Below the pieces are notes generated by a model. That model saw only the letters and a program-made list of their open reading frames with translations. It did no database searches and was not told where the DNA came from. Source: Schizochytrium sp. TIO01 (taxonomy: Eukaryota; Sar; Bigyra; Thraustochytrida; Thraustochytriidae). Taken from it: a DNA stretch of 64,000 nucleotides. The stretch lies in contig SMSO01000037.1 of assembly GCA_004764695.1 (NCBI GenBank), positions 1,793,747 through 1,857,746 of the forward strand, written 5' to 3'. This document shows, one piece after another, positions 9,130 through 17,855 of this stretch; position 1 is the stretch's first letter; each line of letters starts with the position of its first letter. Position numbers and translations under genes: made by a program.

Positions 9130-10465
9130 GGTGGGTGTTAGGCAGGTAGGAAGGTACCGACTGTATTCGCCAAACTTACTCACAGCCGCCGTTCGCGGTA
9201 CGGCGAGCCCGTGGTTCCTGCGCAGCGCTCCTTCCATCGCCAGGCACACGCTTCCGCCTCCAACAAGTGCTCTACCTCTAGAGGCTGAGAGAGGGATGGA
9301 TGGAGGCGCCGCGCCCTTGAGGCCAGGTCCCGCAACGTCAGTGAGTGCACGACCGGCCATCACGAGCCCAGGTCCTCACGCCGACCTCTGCGGACGCCGA
9401 CGACCACGCCTCCCAGGCCCCGCTGCGCCAAAAGGGAGGGTGTCTGCCGTGCCGAGGGCGGGAACGGCCTCCAAGCGTGGCGCAAGTCACGAGGCGAACG
9501 AAGCCTCTCCGCTGTACGACACACACAGCGAGACCATAGTGGTGTAGTACACACCCCGTGCCGGGATCCAAGATGGAGCCCCAGTTTACAAACATGCATG
9601 CATACATACATACATGCATTCATTTACAGGTACATCTCGGCGGGCAAACTTCGCAAGGGTTCTCTCTACGCTCTGCTCGCGCGTGCTTCCCGGCCTGTAC
9701 CATCGCGGGAGGCCGCAGGGTTCCGAGGCGGGGCTCGCGGCGGCGGCTCGCTCGCTCTCTCGGTCGCTGTCCGCCCAGGGTCGCTGCTGGAGAAGGGCGG
9801 CGATCGCTTGCATCCATCTCTCGCTGGCCCGGCCGGTTTCCGGCAAGGATCCCGACCCTCGCTGGCCGCGCAGGACCTCCTTACTCCAAAGGCAGAGCCC
9901 CGGCTGCCTCGTCCTCCTCCTCGCGGGCGAGCCTCGTGCCGCCAAAGCAAAATGCGCCCCCTCGAAACGTTCTGGCCAACGATCCAGCCAACTAGGCGAT
10001 TCTCAAAATGTCCTGCACGAGAACGTGGCCAGCGAGGCTTTCCGCCTCCGAGTGCTCTTGCACTACTCCCCTGAGACATGCCTGGCCCCGCCTCTATCCT
10101 TGCCGCTTCCCGCGAGCCCGCCTCCAGCCAGAGCTCCTTGGCGCCTCTAACCAGAGCCCGTGCCTCGATCCCCGCGTCTTGAGCAATCTCGTCCTTCGCA
10201 TTCCTTCGCAGTCCTTCGCCGTCCTCGCCCCGTCCCCGCCTTCCGCCAGTGCCCACACCTCGCGCACACTTGTGAGTGCACACCTGCCTCCGGGGACCCC
10301 TCCTGCGCTATGGAAGGGACTCGGAAGCGGCCGGGCCGCTGCTCTGTCTGATGGTTTGGATGCCCTCGCTGCTCCTGGAGGCCGCGCAAAGGACCCCTTC
10401 TGCGACGCCTCCCTCTCTTTTGATGCAAGCAGCGCGATGCCAGAAGGGCCAGGGAAACGGGCCTC
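9130..10465. other. GC-rich island without an assignable gene
   Basis: This block is much richer in G+C than its surroundings and has long open frames on both strands at once, for example plus 9614-10150 and minus 9666-10283. Their translations are Arg/Pro/Ala/Ser-rich and match nothing I recognise. Overlapping open frames in opposite directions are expected in GC-rich noncoding DNA. It contains a short ATGCATAC-type run (9593-9622). It may be a promoter/CpG-like island or noncoding RNA gene. Confidence 0.35.
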
Positions 10466-10469
10466 CTGT

Positions 10470-10529
10470 TGAATGAATGAATGAATGAATGAATGAATGA
10501 ATGAGTGAATGAGTGAGTGAGTGAGTGAG
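10470..10529. repeat. GAAT/GAGT tetranucleotide repeat
   Basis: About fifteen tetranucleotide units, GAAT at first and GAGT toward the end. Confidence 0.9.
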
Positions 10530-10597
10530 CTGGCGATCGATCGGTCGTTCAGTTTCGCGTTCTTTTTGTTCTGTGGGTTGCGAAGTTATGTACCTTA

Positions 10598-10676
10598 GAA
10601 AGAAAGAAGAACTCGAAGGGGAAAAAAAAGAAAAAAGAAAAAAAAAAGAAAGAGAAAAGAAAGAAAGAAAGAAACG
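10598..10676. repeat. Purine-only A/G tract
   Basis: About 80 bases that are almost entirely A and G (GAAA and AAAG units), a polypurine tract able in principle to form a triplex. Confidence 0.85.
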
Positions 10677-11036
10677 CATGGCCGAGTCCTCGAGGAGGCA
10701 GCGAGCCGGTGCAAGTAGGCTATAGCGAAACCGCAAGTGGGTTATACGCAGGCTACTATAGACTATTTCAGGGATTGCCTATTATTACCTGGGAGCAGAG
10801 ACCTGAAAGAAAGTGAAAGAGCGGACGGCCAGGCAGGGAGGGGGACTGCAGGGAGGCGTCTGAGGGAGGGACCCCGAGGAAGAAGGCTTAGGCGGGGTCT
10901 GCGAAAGAAAAGCAGCCAGGATTGTGGCGTGGGGAAGAAAGGAAGTAGGGGTGGTTAGGTGAAAAGGTAGAAGTAGGAGACGAGGCGATGGGGGCATTGT
11001 GGAGAGAGATGGTGAGTGTTCAAACGAATTCTGAAG

Positions 11037-11118
11037 CAATCGATCGATCCACCGCTCCGACGAGGCAAGCAAAACCTGATCCATCAGCGATCGATCAGTC
11101 GATTGATCGATCAACGAT
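11037..11118. repeat. GATC/GATT-rich repeat tract
   Basis: Scattered ATCGATCG and GATTGATCGATC units before the hydroxylase-VHL gene, related to the ATTG/ATCG tract at 235-320. Confidence 0.6.
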
Positions 11119-11338
11119 CCACCTGGACGCCTGCCTGCGAGGCGAGCAAGAGCGGCCGCGCTAGAATTGCGGAGAGCAAACGAGACTCCGTGGGAGTGCA
11201 GCGGTTGATCCTTCTGAAGAGAAGGAAGTAAAAGGAGAAGCAGAAGAAGAAGAGATATCCTTAGATTCTTGAAATTCTTGAACTTAAGACAGAAGGCATT
11301 ATAGCCATAATATCTGCTCGTAATTTGACACAGAAACC

Positions 11339-13177
11339 ATGTCGGTGAAACCTGAACTTAGCAGGCATGCAATGCTTGTGGTGATTCTCCTGGCATGCTT
11401 GGCGGTGCCTGGATTTGCCTTTCTTGATGGTGTCGTGGATGCTGTCAAGACAACCATTGCTGGAGCTACTGGGCGTACTGCGTATGCACCCTCAAAACGT
11501 GCAGAGGTGGAGCACGCGGAGGATGTTGTGGTCGCAGATTTTAGCGCACCGCAGGGAAGCCTTCCTAAGGTGCGTCTTGGTTCCCGCGTCATCGATCTCG
11601 TTAACGCTCTGCACTTTGATGACCTCATGCAAGATACCCCGGACGAGATTCGCCCTCCTAGCGTGGTAGTCTTTTACGACAGCAACGATAATACATGCAT
11701 GGAAAAATACGATAGCTTAGGCTGGGACAATCTTGCTGAGTCCAAGCTTCCTGCTCGTGAGCGTCTCATGACTGCTCGTTACGATATGTATGCTGCACCG
11801 CGTCGTGCATGGTACAAGTTTATTCCTGAGATGGACCTTGCTAAACGTTTCAACGTGAAGCAATGCCCTGAAGTGGTTTTTGCACCACGCTCCTGCGATG
11901 GTCTTACTGAGTTTTGCCATCGTGAGACTGATGGAGATGGCATCCAGTACATGGGATGCGAAAACTTTAAGGAGTCCTGCGAGAATACCAAGATCTGGGA
12001 CGGCAAGGGCGACTTGAAGACATGGATCATGGACAATGTCGAGTCGGAGGGCGAGCCTGCTGTGAGCCGCTTCATGGGATCCATGGAGGCCCAAGGTGAG
12101 TGGATCCTCGGACGCGACCGCACTACCACCGACAATCAGATGCGTAACCTTTATCTTTCCCCTGCATTCCCAGCATTCACAAAGCGTGGTTTCAAGGCAC
12201 TTCCTATTCCGGATGAGCTTATGAAATGGCTTGATGGCTTTTATGAGCGTAATGAAAAGCACCGTCGCACGGAGTTTTGGGAAGCGGAGTCCACCCAGAT
12301 GGGCTTTCACGAGACCCCGACTTCGTTCTTGGATATGGATCGTGAGCGCTTTGAAAAGGAACGCATGGCCAACCTCTATCTTAAACCCCTTGTTGAAGAG
12401 TGGGCTGGTCTCCCTGAAGGCACTCTTGAACTTACTGCCTTTTACGGAATGCGTGAGTACCCGGATGAATCGATCCTCAAGAACCACGTGGATCGCATTG
12501 ACACCCATGTACTTTCTGTAACCATCTCTGTTCGTAAGCTTGACGAGGCTAAGTCTGCTGCTCACCCATGGCCTCTTGAGGTTGTTCAATGGTCTGGTGA
12601 TCATGTGCGCTACGAGCACCCTGGTGGTACCATGGTCCTTTACGAATCTTCCAAGCTTATGCACGGTCGCCCGTTCAAGAACAAGGGTGGTACCCATGTC
12701 GGTTGCTTTGCTCATTTTAAGCCAAAGACTATGCACAGCACGGACGCTAGCCGCTGGGAAGATATCGTCGCTACAGCCCGCTCTAACCAGCGCCGCAATT
12801 CACAGAACACTGCGTACAGATCGCGCCCGTCGGTTGAGCCCAACGATGTACACTTTTCCAATGTTGACTATGGTGAGGGCACTCGCTGGCGTCTCAAGAC
12901 TGAAGGTGAGAACGAGGTCCGCAATGACCAGGTACCCGTTACTTTTCATAACAAGCACGACAAGACCCTTGCTGTGTATTGGCAGGGCCATGATGGCGGT
13001 CCTGTTCACCAAGGTACGGTGGCTCCTGGTGCAACTTTTGACGTTGGTTCTTACCGTGGCCATCAATTCTTCTGGTCTGCTGTTCTTCCTGAGCATGAAG
13101 GTTCCCCGACGGCAATGCCCGGTGGTCGTATCACTGTGGAAAAGGGCCGTACGGTTTACGCTTACACCGCAAAGTAA
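11339..13177 (+). CDS. Prolyl-hydroxylase-like 2OG oxygenase fused to a VHL-beta-like domain (copy A)
   Basis: A 612-residue secretory-route protein with four parts. A hydrophobic signal/anchor lies at residues 11-29. A thioredoxin-like domain (about 80-235) has the cis-proline strand FNVKQCPEVVF but no CxxC. A 2-oxoglutarate/Fe(II) oxygenase domain (about 265-465) follows: ELTAFYGMREY, iron ligands His383 and Asp385 in NHVDRIDTHVLSV, and distal His442 in YESSKLMHGRPF, then GCFAHFKPK, a prolyl-4-hydroxylase-like layout. Last is a VHL-beta-like domain (about 532-611) with VPVTFHNKHDKTLAVYW and GSYRGHQFFW. Against human VHL, the pocket Trp, Ser and His are kept (Trp548, Ser571, His575), while the pocket Tyr is His557 and the second Trp is Phe577. 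Start ATG at 11339 in AAACCATGT context. A paralogue lies tail to tail 0.9 kb downstream. Hydroxylase-like chemistry is family knowledge; binding of its own product by the VHL-like part is inference. Confidence 0.85.
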   Translation: MSVKPELSRHAMLVVILLACLAVPGFAFLDGVVDAVKTTIAGATGRTAYAPSKRAEVEHAEDVVVADFSAPQGSLPKVRLGSRVIDLVNALHFDDLMQDTPDEIRPPSVVVFYDSNDNTCMEKYDSLGWDNLAESKLPARERLMTARYDMYAAPRRAWYKFIPEMDLAKRFNVKQCPEVVFAPRSCDGLTEFCHRETDGDGIQYMGCENFKESCENTKIWDGKGDLKTWIMDNVESEGEPAVSRFMGSMEAQGEWILGRDRTTTDNQMRNLYLSPAFPAFTKRGFKALPIPDELMKWLDGFYERNEKHRRTEFWEAESTQMGFHETPTSFLDMDRERFEKERMANLYLKPLVEEWAGLPEGTLELTAFYGMREYPDESILKNHVDRIDTHVLSVTISVRKLDEAKSAAHPWPLEVVQWSGDHVRYEHPGGTMVLYESSKLMHGRPFKNKGGTHVGCFAHFKPKTMHSTDASRWEDIVATARSNQRRNSQNTAYRSRPSVEPNDVHFSNVDYGEGTRWRLKTEGENEVRNDQVPVTFHNKHDKTLAVYWQGHDGGPVHQGTVAPGATFDVGSYRGHQFFWSAVLPEHEGSPTAMPGGRITVEKGRTVYAYTAK

Positions 13178-14111
13178 GTAAGCTTATATGCAGCTAGCTT
13201 ACAGTTTACTCTGACCGTCCAACTTCTTTTTTCCTAATCTCTCTTGGCAAAACTTACCAAGTCCGTGCAAAACGAGATATCAGACATATTTGACATTGTA
13301 AATTGGTCATTCTCATAGACTCGTATTCTATGTTCGGAAGTACTCGAGAAAGAAGTGGCAAACCTGTACTTGTTTTAAACCAAATTAGTAATGCTGAAGC
13401 TTCTCTCAAGAGAAAGCTCATAAAAACTTTAAATATCATTTATCAGATGAATAAAGACATCTCATACATCTGTTCGATTTCATTTCCTACCATGTTTACA
13501 GAATGATGGCTTCTTTTGATTTTTCTTTTTGATATTATATATATATATATATATCATGAAAGAAAGAAAGAGAGAAACGCTCGTCAGTCAAACTAAAAAC
13601 TTCTTAAACACCTCAGAGTATAAAAGAAGAATTCAATCTCGTCACAATATCCTTGACCTCCAAAAAGTCCTAGGATCTGAGTGACTTAGTAACAGTCTTA
13701 TGTACGCCACAGCCTTTGTTCAAGGAGGTTATGTAAAGGAAAAGGTGAAAACATTGTTTGTAGACAACTTTATAAATCTAAAGGCCTGGTACACATTGGA
13801 ATTCCGTCAAGAAGTTTGTCGTTGGGTATACATTACAAGCCAAATGAGTGCAAAATGCGAAGCAGTTGCCCAGTTAATATGGCCCTTTTTAATTACGTAT
13901 CCACCTAGCGCAAATAATGCAAAGTGTATGTAAGAGGTTAAGAACTTTCCCAAGGTTGAATGAGGTAGGCAAACGATGCAAACAGATTCATGGAGTGAAG
14001 AGGCGGCAGCATTTCTGAATCATTTCCAATGAGTTGAAAAAGAAGTTTACGAGGACACGGCTACAACTGAACTACGTGCCCTCGTATTGGGAAGGGCGAT
14101 TGCTGCAAGTT
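13178..14111. other. Spacer between convergent hydroxylase-VHL paralogues
   Basis: AT-rich 3' flank of both genes. It holds a (TA)n run with a following GAAA/GAGA stretch (13534-13577) and a 77-codon plus-strand frame (13700-13933) with no recognisable family. No gene is supported. Confidence 0.5.
13534..13577. repeat. (TA)n plus GAAA tract
   Basis: Ten or so TA units followed by AAAGAAAGAAAGAGAG, lying between the convergent genes. Confidence 0.85.
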
Positions 14112-16115
14112 TTACTCCTGCTTCAGCTTTTCACGAACTTTGTCAGCAAACTGTGTTTGTGGCTTGCGATGGGTGCCGTCGCGTGTCAAAGAGTACTTCA
14201 CAACAGATCGGCCCATCTCCATCGAAAATGTTCCATCCGGAATCGGATCGGTGCTACCTGCTTCACAGAATGCAAACTGGTGATCACGGAAAGTGGTGAT
14301 TGTGGTTGCGGTTCCCCGGGCAAGAGTTCCTTGGTGAACCGAAGGACCATTCGGGTTAAGCCAGTAAAGATCAAGTGTACGGTCAGCTTCATTCTTGAAG
14401 ACCACCGAGAAGCCACCATTCGCATCAGCAGCGCCCTCATCCTCATCTGCCTCATCACCATCAGAGCTAAGGTGGGTCCACTTGGTTCCCTCGCCAAAAC
14501 TTTTGCTGGCGTACTCGATGGTCGAAGCAGGGGGTTCCACTGGGTCAGTTTGACGGAAGGTTCTGTGTCCTGTAAATGCAGATTGGTGAGCACGTGCAAC
14601 GCGTGCAATGTCGTCCCAGCGGCGCGTCATATCGGATCCTGCAGACTTCGGCTTGAAGTGCACAAAGGCGCCAAGATGGTCACCTCCGAGGTTGGGATAC
14701 GGCCGTCCATGAGGAAGCTTTGAGGACTCATAGAGCACCATGGTGCCAGCCGGGTGCTCGTAGCGGACATGGTCACCATTCCAGTCAATAACTTCAAGTG
14801 GCCAAGATGCGTTAGTGGGCCACTCACCCTTAGCAACGGTGATAGTTACCGAGAGAACGTGAGAGTCGATGCGATCAATGTGCGAGCGCAGCCAGTTATC
14901 GTGCTTGTAGTGGCGCACACCGTAGAATGCGGTGAGCTCAAGATCGCCCATCTGCGACCACTCCTCCACAATAGGCTTAATGAACTTATTCACCATGCGG
15001 TTGGCGTGAATTCTCTCACGGTCAAGGTCCGTGAACTCAGTCGGTGTCTCGTGAAAAGACATTTGCGTGGACTCAGCCTGCCAAAACTCCGTTCGTTTGT
15101 GGCTCTTGTTACGTTCCAAGAAACCAAGGAGCCACGTCATGAACTCTCCAGGGACGTCGGTAGCTTTGAATCCGCGAGGCGTGAACGCCGGAAAGGCCTG
15201 AGAGAGGTAGAGATTACGCATCATTGTGTTTGAGGTGGTAAACTCTCGGTCATGCATCCATTTTCCCTGCTCGCGGTAGGTACGGAGAAACTTGGAGAGT
15301 TTAGGACGACCCTCTGCAGCAACTTTGTCTTTAATCCAACTTGCAAGATCTCCAGTACCGTCCCATTTGACGGTGTTAGTGCACTGCTCAACAAAGTTCT
15401 CGCAGCCGATGAGCTCGATCGAGGGTGCCTCGGGGTCCATACCGCGACTGCACCAATCAGTCCACCCATTACAAGAACGGGGTACGAAAACAACTTCGGG
15501 GCACTGCTTGACATTAAAGCGTTTCGCAAGATCCATCTCAGGCGTAAACTTGTACCAGGCACGGCGGGGTGCAGCGTACATGTCGTACCGAGCTGTGAAG
15601 AGCATATCACGGCTTGGAAGCTTAGTCTCGGCGATGTTGTCCCAACGCAAAGCGTTGTACTTTTTCACGCACTCGCTGTCACGCGAGTTGTAAAAGACGA
15701 CCACTCCAGCTGGGCGAATGTCGTCTGGTGAGTCCTGAAGAATTGAATCAAAGTGAATTCCGTTCACAAGATCAGCAACACGGCCACCCATAGTCACGGA
15801 AGGAAGGTCCATGTCGCTGTAATCTGCAATCTCGAGGCCAGATGCATGAGGAGGCTTTGGTCTTTTGGATTCTGCAGCAGGGTTTTTCGCGGTACTCGCC
15901 TGTACGACCCCAGGGCTTGGGCCAAAGAAGAATGCCTTGACGTCATCCAGAGAGAATGCAGAAGTAGAAACCACCGCCAGTGCCAAAACTACGATGGCAA
16001 TCACAGTTGCAGGCGCGATGGACTTCTTAGCCTTGCCTTTATTGGCGCTCGCCATTGTGGCTGCAGACCGCGCCTTCGCCACCTCGGCAGTCGAAGGCTT
16101 ACTGTTCTTGGCCAT
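14112..16115 (-). CDS. Prolyl-hydroxylase-like 2OG oxygenase fused to a VHL-beta-like domain (copy B)
   Basis: A 667-residue paralogue of copy A, alignable over nearly its full length with clearly more than half of positions identical by eye in the core. The N-terminus differs: about 30 Lys/Ala/Ser-rich residues, then a long hydrophobic segment (33-54), suggesting a type II membrane anchor. The thioredoxin-like domain (about 110-265) again lacks CxxC. The oxygenase has His412, Asp414 and His469 (SHIDRIDSHVLSV, ESSKLPHGRPY). The VHL-like domain (about 568-645) keeps Trp585 and His612, but the pocket Ser position is Thr608 and the SYRGH core reads TFRDH, so it is the more diverged pocket. An acidic insert (about 551-565) precedes it and a basic 20-residue tail follows. 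The open frame starts at TTG (16199); the first ATG is at 16115. Confidence 0.85.
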   Translation of the reverse strand: MAKNSKPSTAEVAKARSAATMASANKGKAKKSIAPATVIAIVVLALAVVSTSAFSLDDVKAFFFGPSPGVVQASTAKNPAAESKRPKPPHASGLEIADYSDMDLPSVTMGGRVADLVNGIHFDSILQDSPDDIRPAGVVVFYNSRDSECVKKYNALRWDNIAETKLPSRDMLFTARYDMYAAPRRAWYKFTPEMDLAKRFNVKQCPEVVFVPRSCNGWTDWCSRGMDPEAPSIELIGCENFVEQCTNTVKWDGTGDLASWIKDKVAAEGRPKLSKFLRTYREQGKWMHDREFTTSNTMMRNLYLSQAFPAFTPRGFKATDVPGEFMTWLLGFLERNKSHKRTEFWQAESTQMSFHETPTEFTDLDRERIHANRMVNKFIKPIVEEWSQMGDLELTAFYGVRHYKHDNWLRSHIDRIDSHVLSVTITVAKGEWPTNASWPLEVIDWNGDHVRYEHPAGTMVLYESSKLPHGRPYPNLGGDHLGAFVHFKPKSAGSDMTRRWDDIARVARAHQSAFTGHRTFRQTDPVEPPASTIEYASKSFGEGTKWTHLSSDGDEADEDEGAADANGGFSVVFKNEADRTLDLYWLNPNGPSVHQGTLARGTATTITTFRDHQFAFCEAGSTDPIPDGTFSMEMGRSVVKYSLTRDGTHRKPQTQFADKVREKLKQE

Positions 16116-16662
16116 CTCGGCCTTCCGAGACAGGGAAACCTGCAAGACGCCGCTCCTAGGCGTTCGCTCGCCCCGCAACCCTGTTCCACCCGCCTTCAAC
16201 GCCCTCGAACCAACTGCCTTTGCGTCGAGGATTCGGGGATTCGTGAACTGGCCGCTTCGAAGATTGCTGTATTTAGTTCGAGTACCCCTTTTGTTTTATC
16301 TTCAGTAAAAAGACTTTCTTTGTACCTTTCGTCAATAAACAAAAAACTTTTATTTATATTTCTTTCTCTCTCTTTACTCTCTCTTCGTCTTCTACAATAG
16401 CAGTCCGATACCCTTAACTATAGCAGTGCCCACCAGCAGGCTCCAGTAGGCTCAGAAATGAGGGTCACAGAATTATGCGCCACCGCTCTTCCGACGGCTG
16501 CAAAGACCGTGAGTTTGGACTCGAAGAAGCTCAATGAGCCCTGCCAAGCCGGTCCTCTCCGCCTGCCTTCACGCCAGCTCCTCCCTCCTGTGTCTGCCTG
16601 ACCTTCTGCACCATTTGTTCGTTTTCATTGGATTGACCTACTACTCCTCAATATGGGCACTA

Positions 16663-16692
16663 CAATGCAATGCAATGCAATGCAATGCAATT
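16663..16692. repeat. (ATGCA)n pentanucleotide repeat
   Basis: About six tandem AATGC units. Confidence 0.9.
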
Positions 16693-16845
16693 CACAGATA
16701 AATAATTATAGATAAATAGTTATATAGACAGATAGAGGGTGGGTTTGTGATACATACAATCCATCCACTGCTCGCTTCGCCTTCTTGACTGTCCACATCT
16801 TCAGAGCGTGGCATGAAACGCACGAGGCCGTGGCCCCGAGGAGGC

Positions 16846-16847
<2 letters not shown>

Positions 16848-16893
<46 letters not shown>
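16848..16893. repeat. (GCTT)n tetranucleotide repeat
   Basis: Eleven near-perfect GCTT units, directly upstream of a 16-base minisatellite. Confidence 0.93.
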
Positions 16894-16894
<1 letters not shown>

Positions 16895-16929
16895 CGATTG
16901 TGCGGTCTTCGAGATCGGTTTCTCTGATT

Positions 16930-17016
16930 ATCTGTTTCTTTGTTTATCTGTTTCTTCGTTTATCTGTTTCTTTGTATATCTGTTTCTTTGTATATCTTTT
17001 TTTTTGTATATCTGTT
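16930..17016. repeat. 16-base minisatellite
   Basis: Five tandem copies of a 16-base unit close to CTGTTTCTTTGTATAT, with one or two substitutions per copy and a partial sixth copy. Confidence 0.85.
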
Positions 17017-17855
17017 CAGGATTCCTAAGCGCGACCTACGAGTTCATAGCAGGCGTCGAATGCCTGTTTCGCCATGCAGAACTACGCAAAGCCAAACCAA
17101 AGCCAAAGCCAAAGCCCAAGCACCAGAGCCGCAGAGACGACGCGAGGCGCCTCCACAGCGCGGAGGTCGAAAGGATATGCGTTGAGCTTGAGAGCCGCAG
17201 AGCTGACAGCAGTTCTGGCGATAAATAGCCTGATCTCGGATGACGGGCGTCAATGTCAGGAATCGCGATGACGATTATGGAGTACCATGGAATTCTAAGG
17301 CTCTCTCTGATGGATAAAGGGGAACTCAACTCCGATTCTGCGCAGTCATCCCAATCTCGAAAGCACCTCGGTCCGCAGGATTGAGGGGGCCTCGAGTGGG
17401 ACTGCGAGCGTCGCAAGGGTCGGTGAGGAGAGCATTGACGCACCGGCAGAGCTGGGACCTGAAGAAGCGAAGGCGGCAACGCAATAGTTTAGAGACTACA
17501 TTTCTTTTGTGATCGTCGCTTAGTTAATTGCCATGTTTCTTTTAAGCTCTGCTTCTTATTATTAATAAGAAGAAAGGTACTAGGGGAACTCCTAACAAGG
17601 GAGACCCTAAGGCCACGCATGAGAAACGGGTAGGAGTACATTGGCGCAAACCGCCAAAGCAAAACTGACAGCAGCGTCGTGGAGACCAAAATTGCCTGTT
17701 AGCGTGCACGGGGCTGAGAGCTGCTGCTGAGCTAACGAGCACGTGGAAGGTTGAAAGCAGTTTCCTTGACAGCAATCGTGGATTGACTCTCTAGACTTTG
17801 GGGTAGATCTCCGCGTCGTTGGTTGGGTTGTCGAGTCGGATTCCGTTGATTCAAG

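Larger units (their letters stand above)
7890..11338. other. Gene-poor span with nuclease fragment, GC island and repeats
   Basis: About 3.4 kb. It holds a PD-(D/E)XK-like coding fragment on the minus strand (8060-8215), a GC-rich block (about 9130-10465) with open frames in nearly all registers and no recognised product, a GAAT/GAGT repeat (10470-10529), a purine-only tract (10598-10676), a further G/A-rich stretch (10800-11010), and GATC/GATT repeats (11037-11118). The last 200 bases should be the promoter and leader of the hydroxylase-VHL gene. Confidence 0.5.
16116..17855. other. Divergent upstream region with simple repeats
   Basis: Promoter side of both copy B (minus) and the SH3b gene (plus). 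Contents: pyrimidine-rich stretch (16355-16395), ATGCA pentanucleotide repeat (16663-16692), GATA-like run (16695-16738), GCTT repeat (16848-16893), a 16-base minisatellite (16930-17016) and AAAGCC units (17088-17119). Long frames through these are repeat artefacts. No gene is supported. Confidence 0.5.

Noticed and set aside
9131-10472. Several overlapping 140-205-codon frames on both strands
   Set aside because: They contradict each other, lack domains, and are expected in GC-rich noncoding DNA.
16785-17228. 147-codon frame through GCTT and 16-base repeats
   Set aside because: It is built from tandem repeats and has no conserved domain.
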